A DNA stretch of 6,035 nt from Acidimicrobiales bacterium (GTDB lineage Bacteria > Actinomycetota > Acidimicrobiia > Acidimicrobiales > RAAP-2), in NCBI GenBank assembly GCA_017882985.1, contig JADGOK010000066.1, forward strand, positions 1 to 6,035, in the 5' to 3' direction. The notes under the pieces were generated by a model that was not told the DNA's origin, searched no databases, and saw only the letters and a list, made by a program, of their open reading frames with translations. Position numbers and translations under genes: made by a program. Shown in pieces: positions 1 to 5,394 of this stretch. The first letter of the stretch is position 1; every line of letters starts with the position of its first letter.

Positions 1-27
1 GAATGCTGAACGTCGTTTCGGGGCTTC

Positions 28-807
28 TCACGCTCCGAATCGGCGATCTCGACGCGTGAAATCGCGCAACGCGCGCAGCAGGTCGACCTTGCGAAACGCC
101 GGCCAGTACGGATCGACGAACGCGAACTCGGCGAACGCTGACTGCCACAGCAGAAACCCCGAAAGTCGCGACTCACCGCTCGTACGGATGACGAGGTCCA
201 GGTCGGGTAGATCGGCGGCGTAGAGGTTGCGGGCGAGACCCTCAGAATCGATCGACTCGGCGAGGTCGTCGGGCGCGACACCACCCGCGAGGAGATCGGT
301 GACGAGGGAGCGACACGCGTCCACCACTTCCTGACGCCCGCCGTAACAAAGGGCGATGTTGACGTCCATGTTCGACGAGCCGACCAGTCCGACCCGGTCG
401 ACGGCCCCCTTGGCCGCGAGCGCCAGTTCCGGGGGAAGTAGGTCCAGACTCCCACTGACCGAAAGTGAGAAGTGGAGTCGTTCAGCCAGCGCGGGAAGGC
501 GTTCGAAGAGTGCGGTCAGGACTTCGAAGTAGGGATCGAGTTCTTCCGAAGGACGGCGAAGATTCTCCGTCGACAACACCCACGCGGTCACTGCTTTGAT
601 GTTGAGCTCCGCGCACCATTCGAGCAACTCCTCGAGTTTGGCCATTCCCGCTTCGTAGCTCGCGCGGTATTCACCATCGGTCGCCGCGCGAGCGAATCGA
701 CGGTGACCATCGAGGATCACACCGACGTGACGAGGCAGGTTCTGCGCTGGCAGCGAGTTGGCGAGTCGGTGCTCGTAGTAGCGGTACACAATGCGTCGCA
801 GGGCCAT
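28..807 (-). CDS. uppS: Isoprenyl transferase (cis-prenyltransferase, UppS / Z-FPP synthase family)
   Basis: The 259-residue product is a cis-prenyltransferase, a soluble enzyme that adds isopentenyl diphosphate units in Z configuration to an allylic diphosphate, feeding polyprenyl-phosphate carrier lipids for wall synthesis. Visible family motifs are the substrate-binding loop LDGHRRFAR (residues 32-40, catalytic Asp33), LSTENL (78-83), CYGGRQE (154-160), and RTSGE with RLSGFLLWQ (208-222). From memory, the N-terminal region (VYRYYEHRL), STENL and length resemble mycobacterial Rv1086 (about 258 aa, short-chain Z-farnesyl diphosphate synthase) more than long-chain UppS, so a short product is inferred. 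The start is the ATG at 807, because GGAG lies 6 nt upstream. The open frame continues to 1122, but the extra 105 residues lack family similarity and run through the divergent promoter region. The motif has His35 and Phe38 where Asn and Trp are usual. It is divergent from mobA and apparently unrelated to the molybdenum genes. Confidence 0.93.
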   Translation of the reverse strand: MALRRIVYRYYEHRLANSLPAQNLPRHVGVILDGHRRFARAATDGEYRASYEAGMAKLEELLEWCAELNIKAVTAWVLSTENLRRPSEELDPYFEVLTALFERLPALAERLHFSLSVSGSLDLLPPELALAAKGAVDRVGLVGSSNMDVNIALCYGGRQEVVDACRSLVTDLLAGGVAPDDLAESIDSEGLARNLYAADLPDLDLVIRTSGESRLSGFLLWQSAFAEFAFVDPYWPAFRKVDLLRALRDFTRRDRRFGA

Positions 808-810
808 AGA

Positions 811-817
811 CCTCTCC
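811..817 (-). promoter_or_regulatory. Ribosome binding site of uppS
   Basis: On the minus strand GGAGAGG precedes ATG 807, with GGAG spaced 6 nt from it. This favours ATG 807 over the in-frame ATG at 819, which would overlap the site itself. Confidence 0.65.
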
Positions 818-845
818 ATCGTGCAGATTCGAGTCGTCGAAGGTA

Positions 846-851
846 ATTCTA
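846..851 (-). promoter_or_regulatory. Putative -10 box of uppS
   Basis: The minus strand reads TAGAAT here, matching the TANNNT consensus of housekeeping sigma factors. Transcription would start near 839, giving a leader of about 30 nt before ATG 807. No good -35 hexamer is visible 16-18 nt upstream (only TGCGAG-like sequence), so the call rests on the -10 and its position. Confidence 0.4.
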
Positions 852-1036
852 GTTCGGCTGTCCGTGTCGCTCGCAGCAGCTGAACCCAGTTATCGCCCGC
901 ATTGGTCGCCGCCCGAGGTTCGCCAGTTGCCAGGAATGATCCAACGCCGGTCGTGGAGCGAAAACTGGGTGGACCGATGATCAGTCGTCTGAGACCGTTC
1001 TCCTCCTTTGCCGTGCCCGTTCGAGTTTCCTCTTTG

Positions 1037-1042
1037 TACCAT
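1037..1042 (+). promoter_or_regulatory. Putative -10 box of mobA, leaderless arrangement
   Basis: TACCAT (TANNNT) is followed by six bases and then ATG 1049, the usual distance from a -10 box to +1, so the start codon probably coincides with the transcription start. No Shine-Dalgarno sequence precedes the ATG, which agrees with leaderless translation as is common in actinobacteria. No convincing -35 box is seen: a TTGCCG at 1008 is spaced too far away. Confidence 0.5.
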
Positions 1043-1048
1043 TGGCCC

Positions 1049-1636
1049 ATGCCGTCGCCGTCGCACCTCGTCGCCGCAATGCTGCTCAACGGAGGAGCGA
1101 GCCGACGGATGGGTCGTGACAAGTCACAACTCCTCGTTGAAGGTTCAACGCTGGCGGTTCGAACAGCTTCACTGCTGTTGTCAGTTGTTGAAACGGCGAT
1201 CGAGGTCGGCTCGGGCGTGTCTGGATTGCCCGCGACGTCGGATGACCCGCCGGGGCAGGGACCGCTCGCCGGAGTGGTCGCCGGTTGCGCAGCGCTTCGA
1301 GCCAGTGGTCATGACGGTGGCGCACTGGTCGTCGCGTGCGATCTGCCGTTTCTCTCTGTCGAATTGCTTCGCTTTCTTGTTGAATGGGATTCGAATGGAT
1401 CGGTCGTACCAGTGGTTCGAGGGATGCCTCAACCATTGTGCGCACGGTGGGGGCAGCGAGACCTGGACAGCGCCGGCGGGTTCTTCGCTCGCGGTCAGCG
1501 ATCGCTGCGGCACCTTTCGACACAGCCCGGAGTAGTCCTCCTTGACGAATCGGAATGGAAGTTCGTCGCTGCAGAAGAGCAGTTCGGTGACGTGGACAGC
1601 CCGGACGATCTGCGACGATTCGGGATGACGACGTAA
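1049..1636 (+). CDS. mobA: Molybdenum cofactor guanylyltransferase (MobA)
   Basis: The 195-residue product is a cytoplasmic MobA-like nucleotidyltransferase that joins GMP from GTP to Mo-molybdopterin, giving the MGD cofactor used by DMSO-reductase-family enzymes. The GTP-binding signature LNGGASRRMGRDK is at residues 13-25, GPLAGV at 71-76, VACDLPFL with the likely metal-binding Asp98 at 95-102, PQPLCARW at 127-134, and the C-terminal FGDVDSPDDL at 179-188, a variant of the common F-x-N-V-N-T-P-E-D-L motif. Length fits the family (about 190-200). ATG 1049 is chosen because it begins just before the nucleotide-binding fold; the frame is open from 902, but those 49 residues look non-coding. 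The neighbouring DUF6457 gene, fdhD and an FdhF/YdeP oxidoreductase support MobA over a MocA-type cytidylyltransferase. It is convergent with the DUF6457 gene. Confidence 0.86.
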   Translation: MPSPSHLVAAMLLNGGASRRMGRDKSQLLVEGSTLAVRTASLLLSVVETAIEVGSGVSGLPATSDDPPGQGPLAGVVAGCAALRASGHDGGALVVACDLPFLSVELLRFLVEWDSNGSVVPVVRGMPQPLCARWGQRDLDSAGGFFARGQRSLRHLSTQPGVVLLDESEWKFVAAEEQFGDVDSPDDLRRFGMTT

Positions 1637-1643
1637 GACGGGT

Positions 1644-1659
1644 CGTGCGTCGTCGCACG
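1644..1659. terminator. Hairpin between convergent mobA and DUF6457 gene, probable bidirectional terminator
   Basis: CGTGCG-TCGT-CGCACG forms a perfect 6-bp GC-rich stem with a 4-nt loop, 7 nt after the mobA stop and 12 nt before the stop of the convergent gene. It works equally on both strands. No strong T tract follows on either strand (only CTTTATT on plus), so it would be a tract-poor terminator of the kind proposed for actinobacteria. Confidence 0.55.
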
Positions 1660-1671
1660 GGTTCGTTCGCT

Positions 1672-1905
1672 TTATTCAGCTTCGGGGTCAGGCACGACCA
1701 TCCGCTGTGCGACGCCGAGCGCCTCGCTCGCGCTGAGTCCAGCCCTTGCGGCGAGCCAGCACGCGACGGGCGCCGCGATTCGTTCTGAGGAGTGCGCAGC
1801 GCTGCCCGCTAACGCGAGAATCGCCGCGGTCTCGTCGTCGCTGGGTGCGTCGAGACCGAGCTCTCGCGCAAAGTCATTCACCCATTCTCTCGCCGACGTA
1901 CTCAC
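1672..1905 (-). CDS. DUF6457-like small protein associated with molybdenum cofactor genes
   Basis: This 77-residue soluble protein resembles the DUF6457 family: an N-terminal EWVNDFARELGLD segment, an acidic break (PSDDET), a helix AAILALAGSAAHSS, then ERIAAPVACWLAARAGLS, matching the family's conserved pattern of Arg-Ala-Ala-Pro followed by a hydrophobic helix. From memory, such proteins occur next to, or fused to, MobA in actinobacteria, and their biochemical role is unknown. Here it converges on mobA and diverges from fdhD, which fits a cofactor-related role by context only. The start is GTG 1905: the preceding codons (…SIRC) lack similarity, a -10 box TAGCAT sits 7 nt upstream, and there is no Shine-Dalgarno sequence, so the mRNA is probably leaderless. 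The open frame upstream to 2289 runs antisense through fdhD and is not credible. No catalytic motif or membrane segment is seen. Confidence 0.75.
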   Translation of the reverse strand: MSTSAREWVNDFARELGLDAPSDDETAAILALAGSAAHSSERIAAPVACWLAARAGLSASEALGVAQRMVVPDPEAE

Positions 1906-1912
1906 ACACCTG

Positions 1913-1918
1913 ATGCTA
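1913..1918 (-). promoter_or_regulatory. Putative -10 box of the DUF6457 gene, leaderless arrangement
   Basis: The minus strand reads TAGCAT, then CAGGTGT, then GTG 1905. The seven-base gap places +1 on the start codon. No clear -35 hexamer is visible upstream. Confidence 0.45.
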
Positions 1919-1952
1919 CTTATGGGTCGAATTGGTCCCGCGCGATGAGGTC

Positions 1953-1977
1953 CGAATGCAACGTTCGAATGCGACGT
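1953..1977 (+). repeat. Imperfect 13-bp tandem repeat in the fdhD / DUF6457 divergent region
   Basis: CGAATGCAACGT (1953-1964) is repeated as CGAATGCGACGT (1966-1977), 11 of 12 positions identical with a 13-bp period. The block also contains the palindromes AACGTT (1960-1965), TTCGAA (1964-1969) and GACGTC (1973-1978). It lies about 35-60 bp upstream of the DUF6457 -10 box and about 20-44 bp upstream of the putative fdhD -35 box, a fitting place for an operator, though no regulator is identified. Confidence 0.45.
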
Positions 1978-1996
1978 CCTCGTGGGGCGCGAACAC

Positions 1997-2027
1997 TGGA
2001 CGAGTCGATGTCGAGCGAAGATACTCT
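1997..2027 (+). promoter_or_regulatory. Putative promoter of fdhD
   Basis: TGGACG (1997-2002) resembles a -35 box. It is followed 17 nt later by GATACT (2020-2025) or 19 nt later by TACTCT (2022-2027), the latter fitting TANNNT. Transcription would begin around 2032-2034, leaving a leader of roughly 15 nt that just accommodates the ribosome binding site. Confidence 0.4.
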
Positions 2028-2036
2028 GAAAGAAAC

Positions 2037-2043
2037 GAGGGAG
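2037..2043 (+). promoter_or_regulatory. Ribosome binding site of fdhD
   Basis: GAGGGAG ends 5 nt before GTG 2049. The next in-frame candidate, ATG 2058, would be 14 nt away and the GTG at 2043 overlaps the site, so GTG 2049 is preferred. Confidence 0.6.
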
Positions 2044-2048
2044 TGACC

Positions 2049-2924
2049 GTGAGTCGAATGACCCCGGACCGACTGGTCGTGCGCGTGACGGTCGGACAAG
2101 CGGCGCGCCGGGAGCGCGACGCGTTAGCTGGAGAAGAACCCCTCGAGTTACGAGTCGGTGGTCGATCCTTCGCGGTGACCATGAGAACGCCAGGTGCGGA
2201 CTTTGACCTGGCGGCTGGATTCCTCGTGAGTGAAGCGGTGGTGACGCGCACCGAGCAACTCGCGACCATGCGCTACTGCGACGGAGCATCGGTCGACGAG
2301 GTGAATCGCTTCAACATTCTCGAGCTCACACTCGCTCCGGGCGTCGCGGCGCCCAATGAGAGCGTGGCACGGTCGTTCTTCACCACCAGTTCGTGCGGAC
2401 TCTGTGGAAAGGCATCGATCGACGCTGTTCGGACGAAGTCGGCCTTTGACGTTCGAGATGATCCCCTACGGGTCACTGCGTCACTGCTGGCGTCGCTACC
2501 CGCGAAACTACGAGCCGCCCAGAGCATGTTCGAGAAGACCGGTGGGCTCCACGCGGCCGCGTTGTTCGACGGCGCGACCGGCGAGCTGCTCGTGCTGCGC
2601 GAGGACGTCGGACGACACAACGCGGTCGACAAGGTCGTCGGTTGGGCGCTTCGCGAGGGACGACTTCCGCTGCGTGGTGCGATCTTGATGGTCTCGGGTC
2701 GAGCGTCGTTCGAACTCGTCCAGAAGGCGGTGATGGCGGGCATACCGATGCTGTGCGCGGTGTCGGCTCCCTCGTCGCTCGCCGTTGACCTCGCTGAGGA
2801 ATCGAAGATGACGCTCGTGGGCTTCCTGCGCGACCCGTCGATGGTTGTCTACGCCGGATTCGAGCGAGTTGACTCCTCGTCGCCCTCGACTGGAGGGGCG
2901 GCGCCCGAGGAATTGCCGCTCTAG
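2049..2924 (+). CDS. fdhD: Formate dehydrogenase accessory sulfurtransferase FdhD
   Basis: The 291-residue product is FdhD, the cytoplasmic protein that receives sulfur from a cysteine desulfurase and passes it to the bis-MGD molybdenum cofactor, giving the sulfido ligand that formate-dehydrogenase-type enzymes need. Visible signatures are TPGADFDLAAGFLVSE (47-62), the sulfur-carrying CGLCG motif with Cys116 and Cys119, KTGGLHAAALF (163-173), REDVGRHNAVDKVVG (184-198), SGRASFELVQKA (216-227) and AVSAPSSLAVDLAEE (237-251). Length is normal for actinobacterial FdhD; the last 15 or so residues (SSSPSTGGAAPEELPL) form a low-complexity tail. The start is GTG 2049, by its ribosome binding site and because residues encoded before it resemble nothing. 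It is tail to tail with the probable client oxidoreductase, their stop codons overlapping in a CTAG. All key residues are present, so it should be active. Confidence 0.95.
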   Translation: MSRMTPDRLVVRVTVGQAARRERDALAGEEPLELRVGGRSFAVTMRTPGADFDLAAGFLVSEAVVTRTEQLATMRYCDGASVDEVNRFNILELTLAPGVAAPNESVARSFFTTSSCGLCGKASIDAVRTKSAFDVRDDPLRVTASLLASLPAKLRAAQSMFEKTGGLHAAALFDGATGELLVLREDVGRHNAVDKVVGWALREGRLPLRGAILMVSGRASFELVQKAVMAGIPMLCAVSAPSSLAVDLAEESKMTLVGFLRDPSMVVYAGFERVDSSSPSTGGAAPEELPL

Positions 2925-5203
2925 GAGACCGTCGCCGACGATCGTTCGATTCGGATGATCACCGACTTCGACGTCGGCGTGTTGCTGCCCAACGCCGTTG
3001 AATCAAGTGGCACCAGTACGTTCGCTTCGGGGAAGTACGCCGCGGCGCAACCTCGTGGTGTCGGATACGCGACCGCGCGGAATCGTCGGGCGTAGCGCTC
3101 GCCGTCGCTCCAGACGCTGATCAGATCGACGATGTCGCCGTCGCTCAGGCCCCGGTCGGCCAGATCAGCGGCATTGACGAAGACGACCTTTCGCCCACCC
3201 TTGACGCCGCGATACCGATCGTCGAGTCCGTAGACCGTGGTGTTGAACTGGTCGTGCGATCGCAGCGTTTGCAGGACGAGGTGTCCTTCGGGCACGTCAA
3301 TCGCGTCCGGCCGGTTCACGGTGAATCTCGCCTTTCCCGTCGCGGTGTCGAAGGTCCTCGAGTCACGCGGACCACGTGGCAGCGTGAAGCCGCCGGGCAC
3401 ACGCACCCTCTCCTCAAAGTCCTCGAAGCCGTCGATGACGTTCTCGATATGGCGCCGGATCACGGCGTAGTCGTCGGACATCGCGCTCCAGTCGACGACG
3501 TCGCCCAGCAACGCTGCTCCGATCCCGTTGACGATCGCAACCTCACTTCGAAGATGCTCTGATCCCGGTTCGAGGCGGCCCCGAGTCGTATGGACCATAC
3601 TCATCGAATCCTCCACCGTCAAGAACTGCTCGCCCGACGCCTGCACGTCGCGCTCGCTGCGACTGAGGCACGGCAACAGCAGCGCCTCGGTGCCGTGGCA
3701 CAAGTGCGATCGGTTCAACTTGGTCGCGACGTGGACCGTCAGGGAGCAGTTCTTCATCGCTTCCTTGGTCACGTCGGAATCGGGTGTGGCGGCGACGAAG
3801 TTTCCCCCGAGAGCGAAGAAGACGTCAATGGTGCCGTCACGCATCGCACGAATCGTGTCGACCGTATCGTGGCCGTGGGCGCGCGGTGGATCGAACCCGA
3901 ACTCTCGACCAAGTCTGTCCAGAAACGAGTCGGGCATCTTCTCCCATACGCCCATCGTTCGGTCGCCCTGCACGTTGCTGTGTCCGCGGATCGGTGAAGG
4001 TCCGGCTCCGGGGCGACCGATGTTGCCCCGGAGCAAGAGAAAATTGACGATCTCTCGGATGGTGGCGACCGCGTTGCGGTGCTGCGTGAGACCCATGGCC
4101 CAACTCACGACGACGCTGTCGGCGCCGACCACGTCGCCGGCGAACTCTTCCATCTGGCTGCGCGTCAGCCCACTCTGTGACTCGAGCGTCGACCAATCCA
4201 GGGCGCGCCACACGTCGCACACCACCTCAAACCCGTCGCAGTAGGTCTCGATGAAGGGGCGGTCCACGATCGTCCCGGGCGCCGCGTCTTCCATCGCCAG
4301 CAGGGCCTTGTTCACTCCGGCGAACATCGCCAGGTCGCCGTTGACGCGCACCGGGAGGTAGCGGTCGGTCAACTTGGTGCCGCGGCCCACGAGTCCACGG
4401 ACGTTCTGGGGATTCTTGAAGCGAACCAACCCGGCTTCGGGTAGCGGATTGGCCGTGACGATGCGAGCCCCGCGCCTTTTGGCACTCTCGAGCGCGCTGA
4501 GCATGCGCGGATGATTCGTCCCGGGATTCTGTCCAACGACGACGATCAGCTCGGCGTGGTCGGTGATGTCGTCGAGGCTGACGGTGCCCTTGCCTACGCC
4601 GATCGTCTCGTTGAGGGCGGCGCCACTCGATTCGTGGCACATGTTCGAACAGTCCGGAAGATTGTTCGTCCCGTAGCGGCGCGCCAATAACTGGTAGACG
4701 AACGCGGCCTCGTTGCTGGCGCGGCCACTCGTGTAGAAGGCTGCTCGATTGGGGTCGGGCAGTGAGCGCAAGCGCTCGGCGACGAGAGCGAACGCGTCGT
4801 GCCACGAAATCGGTGCGTAGTGATCCGCTCCGGGCGCCAGATACATGGGTTCGGTGAGTCGTCCGTGGTGCTCGAGCAAATGGTCGTCTTGTTCGAGCAA
4901 ATCAGTCACCGAGTGAGCCGAGAAGAATTCTCGACCGACTCGATCGCGTGTTGCTTCCCACGCCGCTGCCTTGGCGCCGTTCTCGCAGAACTCCGCGTGA
5001 CTCCTCTTCCCGGGGCTCGAGTCGGGCCACGCGCAGCCCGGGCAGTCGAAACCGTCGACCTGGTTCATCGAGAGCAGCGTGCGCGCACCACGCACCACGC
5101 CCATTTCGTTGATCGCGATCTTTACCGCGTGCTGGATCCCCGGGATGCCCGCCGCCGACGTTACGGGACGCTTGACGTGAATTTCATCCGGGGAGTCGGA
5201 CAC
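2921..5203 (-). CDS. FdhF/YdeP family molybdopterin oxidoreductase (formate dehydrogenase alpha-like)
   Basis: The 760-residue product matches E. coli YdeP (about 759 aa) nearly end to end, as I recall that sequence, and belongs to the TIGR01701-type alpha subunits of the DMSO-reductase superfamily, which carry bis-MGD. The N-terminal region has GFDCPGCAWPD (Cys54, Cys57) and FCENGAK (Cys73), a reduced set of possible Fe-S ligands. Next come TSGRASNEAAF (158-168), the Mo-site pair Cys189-His190 in SNMCHESSG (equivalent to the SeCys/Cys-His of formate dehydrogenase), NPGTNHPRM (226-234), GHSNVQGDRT (407-416), ALGGNF (464-469), HVATKLNRSHL (491-501), VEDSMSM (530-536) and the C-terminal cofactor-binding SHDQFNTTVYGLDDRYRGV (649-667) and YFPEAN (723-728). 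No Tat or Sec signal is seen, so it is cytoplasmic. GTG 5203 is chosen because AGGTGG lies 8 nt upstream and the length then fits the family; a TTG at 5269 is possible but unlikely. FdhD and MobA nearby would mature it. Substrate and electron partner are unknown; formate oxidation is possible, unproven. Confidence 0.94.
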   Translation of the reverse strand: MSDSPDEIHVKRPVTSAAGIPGIQHAVKIAINEMGVVRGARTLLSMNQVDGFDCPGCAWPDSSPGKRSHAEFCENGAKAAAWEATRDRVGREFFSAHSVTDLLEQDDHLLEHHGRLTEPMYLAPGADHYAPISWHDAFALVAERLRSLPDPNRAAFYTSGRASNEAAFVYQLLARRYGTNNLPDCSNMCHESSGAALNETIGVGKGTVSLDDITDHAELIVVVGQNPGTNHPRMLSALESAKRRGARIVTANPLPEAGLVRFKNPQNVRGLVGRGTKLTDRYLPVRVNGDLAMFAGVNKALLAMEDAAPGTIVDRPFIETYCDGFEVVCDVWRALDWSTLESQSGLTRSQMEEFAGDVVGADSVVVSWAMGLTQHRNAVATIREIVNFLLLRGNIGRPGAGPSPIRGHSNVQGDRTMGVWEKMPDSFLDRLGREFGFDPPRAHGHDTVDTIRAMRDGTIDVFFALGGNFVAATPDSDVTKEAMKNCSLTVHVATKLNRSHLCHGTEALLLPCLSRSERDVQASGEQFLTVEDSMSMVHTTRGRLEPGSEHLRSEVAIVNGIGAALLGDVVDWSAMSDDYAVIRRHIENVIDGFEDFEERVRVPGGFTLPRGPRDSRTFDTATGKARFTVNRPDAIDVPEGHLVLQTLRSHDQFNTTVYGLDDRYRGVKGGRKVVFVNAADLADRGLSDGDIVDLISVWSDGERYARRFRAVAYPTPRGCAAAYFPEANVLVPLDSTALGSNTPTSKSVIIRIERSSATVS

Positions 5204-5211
5204 AGCTCTTC

Positions 5212-5217
5212 CCACCT
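5212..5217 (-). promoter_or_regulatory. Ribosome binding site of the FdhF/YdeP-family gene
   Basis: The minus strand reads AGGTGG 8 nt before GTG 5203, a near-consensus Shine-Dalgarno that decides this start over TTG 5269, which has no such site. Confidence 0.55.
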
Positions 5218-5274
5218 GAACTTTCTGACGTGACCTCGACGAGCCAGATTCCGATGAAGGGGGTCTCAATTTCG

Positions 5275-5280
5275 AGATTA
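5275..5280 (-). promoter_or_regulatory. Weak candidate -10 box for the FdhF/YdeP-family gene
   Basis: The minus strand reads TAATCT (TANNNT). A start about 7 nt downstream would give a leader of roughly 65 nt before GTG 5203. The sequence 17 nt upstream (CCCGGA) is not a -35 box, so the call is tentative. Confidence 0.25.
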
Positions 5281-5346
5281 CTGCACCTCGCCGCTCTTCC
5301 GGGCGTCCACCCTTTTCGTCGGGTGATCAAGTGACAACCAGCCATT

Positions 5347-5386
5347 CCCGGATCGATCCGGGGCGATCGCAGAAGGCAAGACGCCC
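5347..5386 (-). terminator. GC-rich palindrome and hairpins downstream of the LprI-like gene, possible terminator
   Basis: CCCGGATCGATCCGGG (5347-5362) is a perfect 16-bp palindrome that can fold as a 6-bp stem with a TCGA loop, beginning 33 nt past the stop at 5395. A second stem, GGGCG (5361-5365) with CGCCC (5382-5386), overlaps it by two bases, so the two are partly exclusive. No T tract follows on the minus strand. It could end the LprI-like transcript or be a protein-binding site for the downstream gene. Confidence 0.4.
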
Positions 5387-5394
5387 GATCTCGC

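Noticed and set aside
998..1012. Perfect minus-strand Shine-Dalgarno-like AAAGGAGG inside the divergent region
   Set aside because: No ATG, GTG or TTG lies within a usable distance downstream, so it initiates nothing visible.
902..1048. Upstream extension of the MobA frame from 902
   Set aside because: The 49 extra residues precede the nucleotide-binding fold, have no MobA similarity and run through the promoter region.
808..1122. 105-residue N-terminal extension of the prenyltransferase frame on the minus strand
   Set aside because: It lacks family similarity, overlaps the mobA start and the -10 box candidate, and the ribosome binding site and family length both place the start at 807.
1932..2048. 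fdhD start at ATG 1932
   Set aside because: The extra residues resemble no FdhD N-terminus, there is no ribosome binding site there, and the region holds the repeat and promoter-like elements.
3528..4244. Plus-strand open frame of 238 residues opposite the oxidoreductase gene
   Set aside because: It lies wholly antisense to a well-conserved gene, and its Ser/Arg/Pro-rich composition is typical of a shadow frame in GC-rich DNA.
5204..5394. Molybdenum-cofactor riboswitch upstream of the oxidoreductase gene
   Set aside because: I looked for the Moco riboswitch core pattern and could not see it; only simple palindromes and a short CACCC/GGGTG stem (5308-5325) are present.
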